The notes: generated from the sequence alone by a model not told the origin. Shown: positions 33,610 to 41,596, counted from the stretch's first letter. The stretch is 64,000 nt of DNA from Candidatus Endomicrobium neocapritermitis (GCA_009778325.1 WRJZ01000053.1:57302-121301); one strand, 5' to 3'. Numbers and translations are program-made.

Positions 33610-35796
33610 ATGGACTGCCGCAGAAATAAAATTTTGAAGGGAAGCGAAAGAATGCTGACTCTCAGAATAAAGAGAGGAGCGGCATTTAATATAGGACTTC
33701 AGCTTGTCGATAAGGAGCCGGACGCTGCCGGCAACGCTGTCGTACTGCCGCTTGAGCCTTATTTTAATGCGAGAATGCAAATCAGAGATTCGGTAAATAA
33801 CGCTCTCTTGGCCGATTTGAGCGAGGCAAACCAAAAGATTATCATCGATAAAGTAAATAATATAATATCGATAACAATACCGCCTTCGGATACGGCGTTT
33901 GAAGCGTTCGGCCAGCTTCAGGGCGTTTATGATTTATTCCTCGATTTTACCGATTCAGAGAATAACACTCAGACAATAAGCCCGATTTTTGGGACAGTTG
34001 TATTATTCGAGGAGATAACGGACATGTCTAAAATAACAAAAACTGCCAAAAATGATGATATAGCGGTAAAAGTTTTAACGCCGCTCGCTTTAGTTTCCAT
34101 TCAAGGAATGCCTGAAGCTCCGGATGATGATAATATTTACGGAGGGCAAGGCGCTTCGTGGATTGCGATATATTCTAAAGAGGATATAAACGGGTTTGTT
34201 TCCGATTTGTCATCGAGAATTGATTCTATTCTGGGGAAAATAACTTACTTGCCGGCCCACGACTTCGGCGCTTCGGCGCCTTCTCAATCAGATTTAACGA
34301 ACTACGCTCTGGGTATTCGCCCTGATTTAATAAACTCTCTTGCCGTTAAGAATCTCTTCGACAATGTCGAGTGGATTTATAATGAAGAGAGCGAACTTTG
34401 GATAAATAACGGAACCGCCGCTGTCGCTGTTGCGACAAACAATTCTCTGGGCATAGTGAAAGGGAACGCGGCTAATTTATATGTTGCGGTTAACCCGGAC
34501 GGCTCAATGCAAGTTCAGGGATTAGAACAGGCGTTGGGCGGTAAGGTGTCTAAAGCCGGCGATACTATGGCCGGTAACCTTTTGATAAATAAGCCGGACG
34601 GATTATTTCAAATAGAGGGCGGCTGGATTACGCCATTAGGCGGAAATTTTTCTTCTTATACGTGGTTATATAACACCCAAGTAGGAGTGAGCGCCGATAA
34701 TGACGGCGTTAATTACTCTTTTCAAGATATAAGGATGATGCTTGGCAATGTCGACGGGTATCTTAATCCAAGCATATTATTGCAAAATACATCCGGAGCA
34801 AATAACGGCAAAACAAGAATAACTCAATTTGCAGACGGAAAAATCCAATTTGCAGATGATTCTAATCCTCCGGGCACTTCCGGTAATTTTCAGCTTATGG
34901 TTCAAAAAACTTCAAACGGTACAACTTCTATAGCAGAAGTTGTCACGGAGGCAGATTTAGGGCAATATTTGACTGCCGAAGAAGTTTATAACTCTTTTTC
35001 CTCTGTTTATTACGAACCGTCAGGAGCGCCTTCGGGGACAACAAAAAATATTGCTTCGATAATTGTCGGCGATAATTTGACAAATGCGGTTGCCGATGTT
35101 AGCCAATATGAAGTCGGAAAAGTTTTTTCGGGAACCATTGGCACATCGATAAAGTCAGCGCAAAGAATAATAAAAGGAACTCCGAATAGCGCGGGCGATT
35201 ATCTTGAACTGGATATCTTTGCCTCAACAATATCAGGTCAGAGCGAGATAAGATTGAATTTGAATCAAAGAGCTTCGGGTGGAACTTTAATTGCCCAGGT
35301 TAATATCTTATTAGCAAATATTGTATTAGTTTCAGATGTCAATCCTAAGTCTGTCCAAATTACTGCAATATTAAATAAAAATCTGACTCAGCTTCTAAGT
35401 TTAGGCGGTATTGATTTCGGTTTAGTCACTTCAATAACAATTCCGCTTATAGGTTTTCCGAGTTTAGCTTTTACGGATGCAAATGTGATTTTAAATCCGA
35501 CGCCGCCTTATGTTTTGGTTAATCTTCCGTCTTTAAGAAAACAAGTCGGATTCACGGCAACAGCAACTTTCATTCTCGGAGCTGCCGGAGTTTATTCGAG
35601 TTCTATACCATGGCTCTTTGAGGGCTTCACTTCAATTCGCGAACTGAGAGCGGTAATTAAACAGGGTAATCAAGTTAAGGGAATATCGCCGGAAAAATTA
35701 AGTTTTGATACTTCCGCGAAAACTTTAACGATAACGACCGATACGGATTTAACGGGCTGGACGGCAAAAGTTACTGCTGTTTATGATATAGAATAA
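33610..35796 (+). CDS. Phage tail fibre / baseplate-upper-protein-like protein
   Basis: The 728-residue protein has an N-terminal domain (MLTLRIKRGAAFNIGLQL onward, about 150 residues) resembling phage baseplate upper proteins. In the middle is the tail-fibre module GKVSKAGDTMAGNLLINKP (about 313-330). A beta-rich C-terminal half follows, with no signal peptide. AAGGAGG precedes ATG 33610; ATG 33652 begins the conserved domain and is an alternative start. No other phage structural gene is adjacent except a small fibre-like remnant downstream. It could be a prophage leftover, a tail-like particle component or a domesticated adhesin. No catalytic motif is seen. Confidence 0.65.
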   Translation: MDCRRNKILKGSERMLTLRIKRGAAFNIGLQLVDKEPDAAGNAVVLPLEPYFNARMQIRDSVNNALLADLSEANQKIIIDKVNNIISITIPPSDTAFEAFGQLQGVYDLFLDFTDSENNTQTISPIFGTVVLFEEITDMSKITKTAKNDDIAVKVLTPLALVSIQGMPEAPDDDNIYGGQGASWIAIYSKEDINGFVSDLSSRIDSILGKITYLPAHDFGASAPSQSDLTNYALGIRPDLINSLAVKNLFDNVEWIYNEESELWINNGTAAVAVATNNSLGIVKGNAANLYVAVNPDGSMQVQGLEQALGGKVSKAGDTMAGNLLINKPDGLFQIEGGWITPLGGNFSSYTWLYNTQVGVSADNDGVNYSFQDIRMMLGNVDGYLNPSILLQNTSGANNGKTRITQFADGKIQFADDSNPPGTSGNFQLMVQKTSNGTTSIAEVVTEADLGQYLTAEEVYNSFSSVYYEPSGAPSGTTKNIASIIVGDNLTNAVADVSQYEVGKVFSGTIGTSIKSAQRIIKGTPNSAGDYLELDIFASTISGQSEIRLNLNQRASGGTLIAQVNILLANIVLVSDVNPKSVQITAILNKNLTQLLSLGGIDFGLVTSITIPLIGFPSLAFTDANVILNPTPPYVLVNLPSLRKQVGFTATATFILGAAGVYSSSIPWLFEGFTSIRELRAVIKQGNQVKGISPEKLSFDTSAKTLTITTDTDLTGWTAKVTAVYDIE

Positions 35797-35861
35797 ACTA
35801 ATTTATCATTGAGAATCCGATGACAATGATGAAGCAGCTATAATAATTTTTCCGAGGTTTC

Positions 35862-35890
35862 TTCCCCAAGCGTGTTTCACGTTTGGGGAA
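35862..35890 (+). terminator. Hairpin after the tail-fibre-like gene
   Basis: The inverted repeat TTCCCCAAGCGTG / CACGTTTGGGGAA with a three-base loop is strong, but only TCCTCTCTTT follows, so termination may be incomplete. Confidence 0.5.
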
Positions 35891-35931
35891 TCCTCTCTTT
35901 AAAGCGATTAAGATGAAGAGAATAATCTTGA

Positions 35932-36108
35932 TATGATTCTAAAGAACTCAATAAAAACCCGGAAATAAAAAACTTTGTTCAGGAAGTTAAAACTCTTCTT
36001 TCTAAAAACAATGGTACATTCCTTTACGGAGCCAAAGACCCAAAAATAAACCATGCCGTTATTCTTAAAGATTATGTTGATAAAAAGCTTCATCCCAAAA
36101 CTGAATAA
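35932..36108 (+). pseudogene. 3' remnant of a second tail-fibre-like gene
   Basis: A 58-codon frame without a start codon reads YDSKELNKNPEIKNFVQEV and later NNGTFLYGAKDPK, AVILKDYVDKKL. The (T/L)KDYVDxKL pattern is a recurrent tail-fibre module. A strong terminator begins three bases after the stop, as after a real gene. It is best read as the truncated end of a gene lost by deletion. Confidence 0.5.
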
Positions 36109-36110
36109 AA

Positions 36111-36150
36111 ACAGAATCCCTTGGATTTTTTTCCAAGGGATTCTGTTTTT
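36111..36150. terminator. Strong rho-independent terminator
   Basis: The stem ACAGAATCCCTTGGA / TCCAAGGGATTCTGT is perfect, with a T-rich loop and a trailing T run. The A-rich left flank would let it also end the minus-strand hemerythrin transcript. Confidence 0.9.
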
Positions 36151-36203
36151 ACTGATGAAATCGCATTAGCTGATTGAATTTGCATAATACTCTATTATTT
36201 GTG

Positions 36204-36623
36204 TCACTTTTTCTCTTTCATTCGGCATGATTGTACATGCGCCGCAAGTTTAAAATCATCGCTTTTGATATGATTTATAAGCCAGTCTGCCATAATTTTT
36301 ATCGTTGATTCCATAAGAGTGTTGTTGTATCCTTCTTTCACAAGCCGCTGCGATAAATCGCCAACGGTTCTTTTAAATTCGTCATGATAATTTTTATGAA
36401 CGGCTTTATCCGTATGACTATACTCTTCCATTAATCTTTCTTCATCCTGAAAATGCTTGATCGTGTAGGCAATTAAAAATTCAATCGTTTCGTTAAGTTT
36501 TTCCGGGCCGCTTCCAAGCTCATAGGCAAGCACAAGTTTGTTCAAAGCTGCAAATAACTGCTGGTGCTGATTGTCTATCATCTCATTTCCGCTTTCCAAA
36601 TTTTTGTCCCATTCATAAGCCAT
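36204..36623 (-). CDS. Bacteriohemerythrin
   Basis: This 139-residue protein has the di-iron hemerythrin ligand set: IDNQHQQLF, HFQDEE (H and E), HKNYHDEF (two H) and HIKSDD (H and D). It binds oxygen reversibly, so in an anaerobe it is likely an oxygen carrier, sensor or scavenger. The start is well supported by CAGGAGGTATCTGT. It is divergent from sigma locus 2, and its upstream region holds a TGATAC...CATA pair like the sigma promoters. Confidence 0.92.
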   Translation of the reverse strand: MAYEWDKNLESGNEMIDNQHQQLFAALNKLVLAYELGSGPEKLNETIEFLIAYTIKHFQDEERLMEEYSHTDKAVHKNYHDEFKRTVGDLSQRLVKEGYNNTLMESTIKIMADWLINHIKSDDFKLAAHVQSCRMKEKK

Positions 36624-36646
36624 ACAGATACCTCCTGATCTTAATT

Positions 36647-36669
36647 TATGAACTAGTTTTATAGTATCA
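36647..36669 (-). promoter_or_regulatory. Possible ECF-type promoter of bacteriohemerythrin
   Basis: On the minus strand TGATAC, 13 bases containing AAACT.G, then CATA resembles the candidate promoters of the two sigma loci (TGATAC, 14 bases, CATAGT). The match is partial and the region is AT-rich, so this is tentative. Confidence 0.25.
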
Positions 36670-36751
36670 TATTACTTATTCAAATGCAAAAATAAGCTGT
36701 TTAGAGCAAGCTGCTTTTTTCTAGTATAATCTAAATTTCAAAAAATTAAAA

Positions 36752-36787
36752 CTCTTTTGTTAAATTTCACAAAAGAGCTCATTTTTT
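36752..36787 (+). terminator. Terminator-like hairpin before sigma locus 2
   Basis: CTCTTTTGT and ACAAAAGAG form a nine-base-pair stem with an eight-base loop, followed by CTCATTTTTTG. As in sigma locus 1, the candidate promoter begins shortly downstream. No gene ending here is visible upstream on the plus strand. Confidence 0.55.
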
Positions 36788-36801
36788 GTATCATTTTTGC
36801 T

Positions 36802-36829
36802 GTGATACTTTTTAAAGCTGCGCATAGTT
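36802..36829 (+). promoter_or_regulatory. Candidate autoregulatory promoter of sigma locus 2
   Basis: GTGATACTTTTTAAA, two bases, then TG.GCATAGT is shared with 4143-4170 at 24 of 28 positions. It lies about 105 bases upstream of the sigma start, with hairpin F in between. Confidence 0.5.
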
Positions 36830-36837
36830 ATAGTAGA

Positions 36838-36919
36838 GGCAATTACGAATAAAAGACAAAAAAGGCCGTTCGCCGTTGATTCGTAATTCGTAATTTGTAA
36901 TTCGTAATTGTAGTTAAAA
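36838..36919. repeat. Word-stem hairpin F (word AATTACGA)
   Basis: The left arm GGCAATTACGAATAAAAG is short, while the right arm repeats TTCGTAATT several times, another case of unequal unit number. The loop AAAAGACAAAAAAGGC matches the loop of element A. The right end TGTAGTT then AAAAA leads directly into the GGGGAG ribosome-binding site of sigma factor 2. Confidence 0.7.
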
Positions 36920-36932
36920 AGGGGAGTTGAAA

Positions 36933-37427
36933 ATGAATTTTGAGCAGGTGTATAAGGAGTTTTTTAAGATTATTTACTCCTATATTATAACCCGCGTGAG
37001 AGAAGATAATACAGCTAAAGACATTGCCGCTCTGACGTGGCAAAAAGTACTTAAAAATTTTAACGCTTTTGACGAAAGCAAAGGCAATATGCGCCAATGG
37101 CTTTTTACGATATCCCGAAATGAAATAAATATGTATTATCGTCTCTACTATGTAAAAAAAGTTTTATCTTTGACGGGATTTGAAGATACGAACTCATCTG
37201 ATGAGAAAAGCATAGAAGAGACGCTCATAGATAATCAGGAAAAACAGCTTCTGCTTCAGGCTATGGGAACGCTTAGCAAAAAAGAGCAGGATATAATCTC
37301 GCTGAAATTTTATTCGGGGTTAAATAACCGCCAAATAGCGGAAGTTGCCGATATAAGCGAATCAAACGTCGGCACAATAATTAACAGAAGCATGAATAAA
37401 ATAAGAGTTTTTTTGGAGGTAAAATGA
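36933..37427 (+). CDS. ECF-like RNA polymerase sigma factor, copy 2
   Basis: This 164-residue protein is about 80 percent identical to the one at 4253, with the same region 2 (LTWQKVLKNFNAF, MRQWLFTISRNEI) and region 4 (EQDIISLKFYSGLNNRQIAE, ISESNVGTIINR). The start is ATG 36933 with GGGGAG upstream; the in-frame TTG at 36927 is less likely. It overlaps the following membrane-protein gene by four bases (ATGA), like copy 1. Confidence 0.85.
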   Translation: MNFEQVYKEFFKIIYSYIITRVREDNTAKDIAALTWQKVLKNFNAFDESKGNMRQWLFTISRNEINMYYRLYYVKKVLSLTGFEDTNSSDEKSIEETLIDNQEKQLLLQAMGTLSKKEQDIISLKFYSGLNNRQIAEVADISESNVGTIINRSMNKIRVFLEVK

Positions 37428-38635
37428 AAAACACATATAAAGAAATAATAGAACGTTTCCAAAAATTTGATTTTGACCCGCAGGAAATAAATCAAAAACA
37501 AATTTTTAATAAAATAATCGCGCCTGCCGCGCAAAGGAATCCTAAGCGTTTAGCTTTTGCTTTTGTCGCGATTTTCAGCGTTTTAATAGCGGTAGTTTTG
37601 ATAAACAATAAAGGGCAGGTGGTTAAGAGCGATATTGATTCTTATGAAGGACAATTGTTAATGAGCAGTGATATTGCTGAACAGGTCAACCAACAAATTG
37701 CCGGCGAAACCGCAGCGGTAGAAAGCTCGAAAGACATGAGATTCCAGGAAACAGACCGCCCTGCAAAACCGGCCAAAGTATTCTCAGACGCTATATATTC
37801 TGATGTCAAAGACATCAGAATGACAGAAAGTCCGGCTCCAAGCTATGATGCGCAATATGATGAAAGTGAGAAAAGGGCAGCGCCAATGGAAGCAGCCCGT
37901 GTAAAATCCTATAAAATTGAAAAAAAAGCTGCTAAAGCTGGAAGTATAAAGAAAAAAGCCTCTGACGCAATATATTCTGTCGAGCCGGCTGCTTGCGCTC
38001 CGGCGACATCTTTAGCGCGGAATTATGATAGTATGCAGGATAAAAGCTATGAAAAATCAAGCGATTTTGTACCCGTGGAAAGTCCTAAAGGTTTCCGGCT
38101 TGAAGGTCTTCGCATGGACCCTGAAAGTATTCGCATTCACTCTGAAAAAGATGAAAGTTTAATGACCGCTGAAGAAGCTGAAAAAATAGATAAAAGTACT
38201 AAATTTTCTTTTGTTAAAATGATAGAAGGAAATGAAAGCGATTTCTTAAAAGACTTTATACAGATGAAAATATTTGAAAAAGTGTTCAGAGGGGTTTATG
38301 ACGCAATACGTTTGGGAACTGACGCCAGGGAAGAAGCTCATAAAAATGTTTTTGTCACTTCTCCTAATATAACAAAAGATACAAAATTTGTGAAATACGG
38401 ATATATTTCCATGGATGAAATTAATCAAATATTTGAATATTGTTTTTATGTCTCTTATAAAGTTATAAAAGAAAAAAATCCGCAATCAGCGTCGGAATAT
38501 ATTGATTTAAGAAACGCAACATGGAATGATATAAAAAAACATATAGAAAAAAACTATTTAAAATCAGAATCGGAATATATTGATTTAAAAAACGCAGCAT
38601 TGAACGACATAAAAAAAAGCTATCTAAGCCGATAA
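37424..38635 (+). CDS. Membrane-anchored sigma-factor partner with unknown C-terminal domain
   Basis: The first about 65 residues of this 403-residue protein (IIERFQKFDFDP, QIFNKI, then the membrane span LAFAFVAIFSVLIAVVLI) match the start of the vWA protein at 4744. The remainder differs: a low-complexity linker (about 70-250) and a helical domain (about 260-403) with no vWA fold. The C-terminus holds two copies of a segment beginning SEYIDL and ending NDIKK. The conserved N-terminus probably holds the cognate sigma factor; the C-terminal domain would then be the periplasmic input. No family is recognised for that domain. Confidence 0.65.
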   Translation: MKNTYKEIIERFQKFDFDPQEINQKQIFNKIIAPAAQRNPKRLAFAFVAIFSVLIAVVLINNKGQVVKSDIDSYEGQLLMSSDIAEQVNQQIAGETAAVESSKDMRFQETDRPAKPAKVFSDAIYSDVKDIRMTESPAPSYDAQYDESEKRAAPMEAARVKSYKIEKKAAKAGSIKKKASDAIYSVEPAACAPATSLARNYDSMQDKSYEKSSDFVPVESPKGFRLEGLRMDPESIRIHSEKDESLMTAEEAEKIDKSTKFSFVKMIEGNESDFLKDFIQMKIFEKVFRGVYDAIRLGTDAREEAHKNVFVTSPNITKDTKFVKYGYISMDEINQIFEYCFYVSYKVIKEKNPQSASEYIDLRNATWNDIKKHIEKNYLKSESEYIDLKNAALNDIKKSYLSR

Positions 38636-38678
38636 TAACGATGCGGCATTTTTAAAGCAATGAAATCAGGAGGAAAAT

Positions 38679-39068
38679 ATGAAAAAAAAGATGCTGTTGC
38701 TTACGGCATTTGTATTTTACTTTGTAATGACAACGCACTGCCTGCAAGGAGAACAAAAATCCGTTCCAATATCCGTTGACTCTCTCGTTAGCGATTTAAA
38801 TGAGGGAATAATTTCGCTTGAGTTTGACGATCCTGTTATAGTTACGGGCTATGTAATAGATACCGGCATAAGCAAATATCTCACTCCGTATGTTTCTCTA
38901 TCGGATAAAAAAGGCGGCCGGCAATACGCCGTATGTGTTTTGCCAAGAACGGATTCTCTGAAATTAAAAGATTTTGTTAAAGACGAAAAAGTGGTTATAG
39001 AAGGCAGTTTTTATGCTTTGAGGGAAGACAGGGCAGTAATTAAAAAGTGCAGAAAGATAAATGAATAA
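38679..39068 (+). CDS. Exported OB-fold-like protein
   Basis: The 129-residue protein has a signal peptide (MKKKMLLLTAFVFYFVMTTHC; the cysteine near residue 21 could make it a lipoprotein). A small beta-rich domain follows (FDDPVIVTGYVIDTG, TPYVSLSD, YAVCVLP, KVVIEGSFYAL), which looks like the tRNA_anti-like OB fold of exported bacterial proteins. Its function is unknown. It follows the sigma-locus 2 membrane gene by 43 bases with an AGGAGG ribosome-binding site, so it could be in the same operon. Confidence 0.6.
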   Translation: MKKKMLLLTAFVFYFVMTTHCLQGEQKSVPISVDSLVSDLNEGIISLEFDDPVIVTGYVIDTGISKYLTPYVSLSDKKGGRQYAVCVLPRTDSLKLKDFVKDEKVVIEGSFYALREDRAVIKKCRKINE

Positions 39069-39080
39069 GCATAGTATTAA

Positions 39081-39266
39081 AAGACAACGGCATGATGTAC
39101 GCCTTCGGCGCATGATGTCGCTATGCTAATGATGTATTGCCGCTTTGCGGCAACATGCTGTAATGTGTCCTTGTCGTTAATGTGTACGAAGTACATACAT
39201 CATTTCCGCAGGATACATCATGTGCGAAGCACACACCATGTCCCGCAGGGACACATCATTGTCGTT
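39081..39266. repeat. Word-stem element P (word ATGATGT/ACATCAT with nested mini-hairpins)
   Basis: ATGATGT occurs three times in the left half (39092, 39112, 39129) and its complement ACATCAT three times in the right half (39197, 39215, 39253). Between them are mini-hairpins GCCTTCGGC, TTGCCGCTTTGCGGCAA, TGTACGAAGTACA, TGTGCGAAGCACA and GTCCCGCAGGGAC. The ends are GACAACGGCATGATG and CATCATTGTCGTT, matching the family ends. Together with tRNA-Ser and element E it accounts for the 474-base gap 39069-39542. Confidence 0.65.
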
Positions 39267-39267
39267 A

Positions 39268-39357
39268 TGGCGGAAGGGGAGGGATTTGAACCCTCGATAC
39301 GGTTACCCGTATATTAGTTTTCGAGACTAACTCCTTCAACCGCTCGGACACCCTTCC
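39268..39357 (-). tRNA. tRNA-Ser (anticodon CGA)
   Basis: On the minus strand the acceptor GGAAGGG/CCCTTCC, the anticodon loop CTCGAAA, a long variable arm (TACGGGTAACCGTA) and the T arm GAGGGTTCAAATCCCTC are clear, followed by G and an encoded CCA. The long variable arm confirms a serine tRNA. Confidence 0.93.
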
Positions 39358-39393
39358 ATAAATCTGATTATAGCATTGTTGTTTTATTCTTTC

Positions 39394-39491
39394 AACAACA
39401 ACGGCAGAGAATAGAGAAGAGATAATAGAGAATAATTCAAAGTTACCAGCAAGTTATCTTATCTATTCTCTTTTCTCTATTCTCTGTTGTT
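39394..39491. repeat. Word-stem hairpin E (word GAGAATAG)
   Basis: The left arm AACAACGGCAGAGAATAGAG continues with AAGAGATAATAGAGAATA. The right arm is TCTATTCTCTTTTCTCTATT then CTCTGTTGTT. The stem is long and nearly perfect with a short loop. The right end supplies the TTGTTC -35 of the next promoter. Confidence 0.8.
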
Positions 39492-39515
39492 CGCTGAGCC
39501 GTAATTAAGTATAAT
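39487..39515 (+). promoter_or_regulatory. Promoter of the HdeD-like gene
   Basis: TTGTTC (39487-39492) and TATAAT (39510-39515) are 17 bases apart. The weak -35 overlaps the right end of hairpin E, and the -10 is perfect. The gene starts 27 bases downstream. Confidence 0.5.
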
Positions 39516-39542
39516 CTTAATATCATAATAAACGGAGGGAAT

Positions 39543-40106
39543 ATGATGAATCTCGGCAAGTCAAAAATTTTGCTTTGTATTATGGGCGCAGTAATGTTTA
39601 TTTTAGGAGTGTTTGTTTTATTGCTGATGATGTCGAATTTAAAAATGCTGGCATTGACGGTGGGAGTCGGTTTTATTGTTGCGGGTATTTTTTGTCTGCT
39701 CTCTTTCTTTTCGGAAAAAGAAATTTTACTAAATCCCGGATGGGTTTTAATTCAGGGCTTTCTCAACATTTTTATGGGATTTTTTATTCTTTGGAATTTA
39801 AGGCCTAATACGGTTACAATAACGTATATAATTGCTTTTTGGATTATGTTTAGCGGAATTTCAAAATTTTCCGCGTCTTTTGTGCTAAAAAGAATCGGAT
39901 TTGATAAATGGCAGCTGGTTTTAATAAACGGAGCTTTCGGGCTTTTTATATCTTGTTTAATTGTGTTTTTTCCTTTCTTCGGAACAAATTTTTCATTGGC
40001 TTTGGCCGGACTATACTTAATGGTTTACGGAGTGCTTGTTGCTGCGGAATCATTAACGACAAAAACTCCCGAACTTTCAAATTTTGCCTTTATAAAGAGT
40101 CAGTAA
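39543..40106 (+). CDS. HdeD-like membrane protein (DUF308)
   Basis: The 187-residue protein has six predicted membrane spans in pairs, with the repeated G-rich helices typical of the HdeD/DUF308 family (ILCIMGAVMFILGVFVLLL, TYIIAFWIMFSGISKF, LINGAFGLFISCLIVFFP). In E. coli HdeD is linked to acid resistance; the biochemical function here is unknown. GGAGGG precedes the start; the second codon is also ATG, so 39546 is equally possible. It is monocistronic, with a terminator after it. Confidence 0.78.
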   Translation: MMNLGKSKILLCIMGAVMFILGVFVLLLMMSNLKMLALTVGVGFIVAGIFCLLSFFSEKEILLNPGWVLIQGFLNIFMGFFILWNLRPNTVTITYIIAFWIMFSGISKFSASFVLKRIGFDKWQLVLINGAFGLFISCLIVFFPFFGTNFSLALAGLYLMVYGVLVAAESLTTKTPELSNFAFIKSQ

Positions 40107-40120
40107 ATAAAAATAAAGAA

Positions 40121-40160
40121 AACAGCGGCGCGTTATATACAAACATGCCGCTGTTTTTTT
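40121..40160. terminator. Bidirectional terminator
   Basis: The stem AACAGCGGC / GCCGCTGTT is followed by a T run on the right and preceded by an A-rich stretch on the left. It lies between the plus-strand HdeD-like gene and the minus-strand Omp85 gene. Confidence 0.85.
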
Positions 40161-40197
40161 ATTTGTCAAAAAGAATGCGAAAAAATTTTATAAAATC

Positions 40198-41538
40198 TCA
40201 GAATCCGCCGCCGAACAGCAATGAAACATTGCTGCTGCCGTCGTTTAAATTTTGAGTATAATTAATTCCAAGCGGAAAAGGAACGCGCCAAAATTGATAT
40301 GAAACGCTTGCTCCGGCGCCGCCGTGATTATGCCGTAAGTCTCCGTTCCATAAAACGGCATTTTCAATAAACGGCATGACCGATAAAACGCCGGTTTTGT
40401 TTCTTACGGGATGCCATACAAAAGATATCCCGGTACCGACAGCCTCATCGCCTCTGAATTCCCTGGAATATATTCCTTTGCCGCTTAAAACGTCTTTTGA
40501 TTTTATTTTTTCATGAAACGGAGCCTCAAAATTTTTTGCCGCGGCAAAATCGACATAAAGCACATTTCTTGTCTTAAATTCTATGTTTCCGGTTAATTTC
40601 AGACCGGCTTTTGATATTGCGAAATCCGAACCTATATAATCTCCGCCGTTTTGATAGGTTAATTCCGTAAAATAACCTAATCTTTCTTTTTGTAAATCAG
40701 CGAGCCTGTCTGCCATGTCGGAAAGCCCTATTCCGAAAAGAGCTCCAAAACCTGCGCTTCTTCCGCCGGGCCTCATATTTTTAAAGTTTCGAATGCCTAT
40801 AATTATCTTGTTATGCATTCCTTCATCGTCCGGAGGCATGCTTCCTTTATAACTTACGTCGGCGGTGCTGAATCCCAGCGATATGCCTGCTCTTTCATGA
40901 AACGACCTGCTCCATGATACTCCAAGAGTGTTATTGCGTACATCATATTGGTTTACGGGTTTGCCGAATTTGTCATTGTCAGGTTCGGCTGTGAATAATC
41001 CCGATGATGAAAAAGAACCGTTTGCATAAACATATTCCGTATATTTCATATCGCTGAATGCTAAGCTGAAAAAATTATCTTTAATGCCGAACCCTGCCAT
41101 TGATGTAAATCCGTCGCTGTTAAAGGCTCCGAACAACATAACGGTTTCTCCGGCTTTGAATAAGTTTGCTTCGATAAGCGCTGCTGCGAAAGTGCTTTTG
41201 CTGCCGCCGACTCCGAAAATCAGAGGAAAAACATAAAATCCGTCTTTCGCATTAATGTCTATCGCGACAGAGCCGTCTTCATTATCCGTTATATTAAAAT
41301 CGATAGATTTAAAAACCCTCATATCATGCAAAGCACGTTTGGCGTCATTATAGTTTTCTTCAAAAAACACGTCGCCTTCATTCATTAAGAATTTTTTTCT
41401 CACGATTTCAGGGGAAATACGGGATGTTTGCACGTTTATCTTACCGACGGTTTTTCCGTTAAAATTTGAAATATCCTGCGAAAAAGCCTGTATGATAACA
41501 GATATGATTAATAGTACGGATAAAAAAATATTTTTCAT
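40198..41538 (-). CDS. Omp85-family outer membrane protein with one POTRA domain
   Basis: The 446-residue protein has a signal peptide ending IIQAFS|QD and a single POTRA-like domain (about 28-95; GKINVQTSRISPEIVRKKFL, MRVFKSIDF). A C-terminal beta-barrel of about 350 residues ends in LFGGGF, a terminal aromatic as expected of a barrel signal. One POTRA and this length point to a short BamA/TamA-like or FadL-unrelated Omp85 member rather than BamA itself, which has five. It is divergent from argF. Confidence 0.75.
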   Translation of the reverse strand: MKNIFLSVLLIISVIIQAFSQDISNFNGKTVGKINVQTSRISPEIVRKKFLMNEGDVFFEENYNDAKRALHDMRVFKSIDFNITDNEDGSVAIDINAKDGFYVFPLIFGVGGSKSTFAAALIEANLFKAGETVMLFGAFNSDGFTSMAGFGIKDNFFSLAFSDMKYTEYVYANGSFSSSGLFTAEPDNDKFGKPVNQYDVRNNTLGVSWSRSFHERAGISLGFSTADVSYKGSMPPDDEGMHNKIIIGIRNFKNMRPGGRSAGFGALFGIGLSDMADRLADLQKERLGYFTELTYQNGGDYIGSDFAISKAGLKLTGNIEFKTRNVLYVDFAAAKNFEAPFHEKIKSKDVLSGKGIYSREFRGDEAVGTGISFVWHPVRNKTGVLSVMPFIENAVLWNGDLRHNHGGAGASVSYQFWRVPFPLGINYTQNLNDGSSNVSLLFGGGF

Positions 41539-41579
41539 GATAACTTTTATATTTTCGCATTTACTGAAAAAAATATCAA

Positions 41580-41596
41580 TGTAAACCGTTTTTACA
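41580..41596. promoter_or_regulatory. Perfect inverted repeat between divergent omp85 and argF
   Basis: TGTAAA-CCGTT-TTTACA is a perfect 6-5-6 palindrome ten bases upstream of the argF -35 and 41 bases upstream of the Omp85 start. It looks like a dimeric repressor site. I cannot assign the regulator. Confidence 0.45.

Noticed and set aside
33376..33834. Minus-strand frame of 152 codons overlapping the tail-fibre gene start
   Set aside because: It covers the duplicated promoter region and the antisense of the fibre gene; its apparent repeats (RVKRLQLCK) are only the translation of the DNA duplication.
35809..35844. Promoter for the fibre remnant (TATAAT at 35839)
   Set aside because: The nearest TTGA-type -35 sequences give spacers of 24 or 13 bases, outside the working range.
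39081..39266. CRISPR array
   Set aside because: The repeats are only seven bases, occur in both orientations in a symmetric arrangement, and the intervals are palindromes rather than unique spacers; no cas gene is present.
39123..39317. Plus-strand frame of 64 codons before and across tRNA-Ser
   Set aside because: It is the translation of the ACATCAT array and of the antisense tRNA (AEGEGFEPSIRLPVY), a common artefact.
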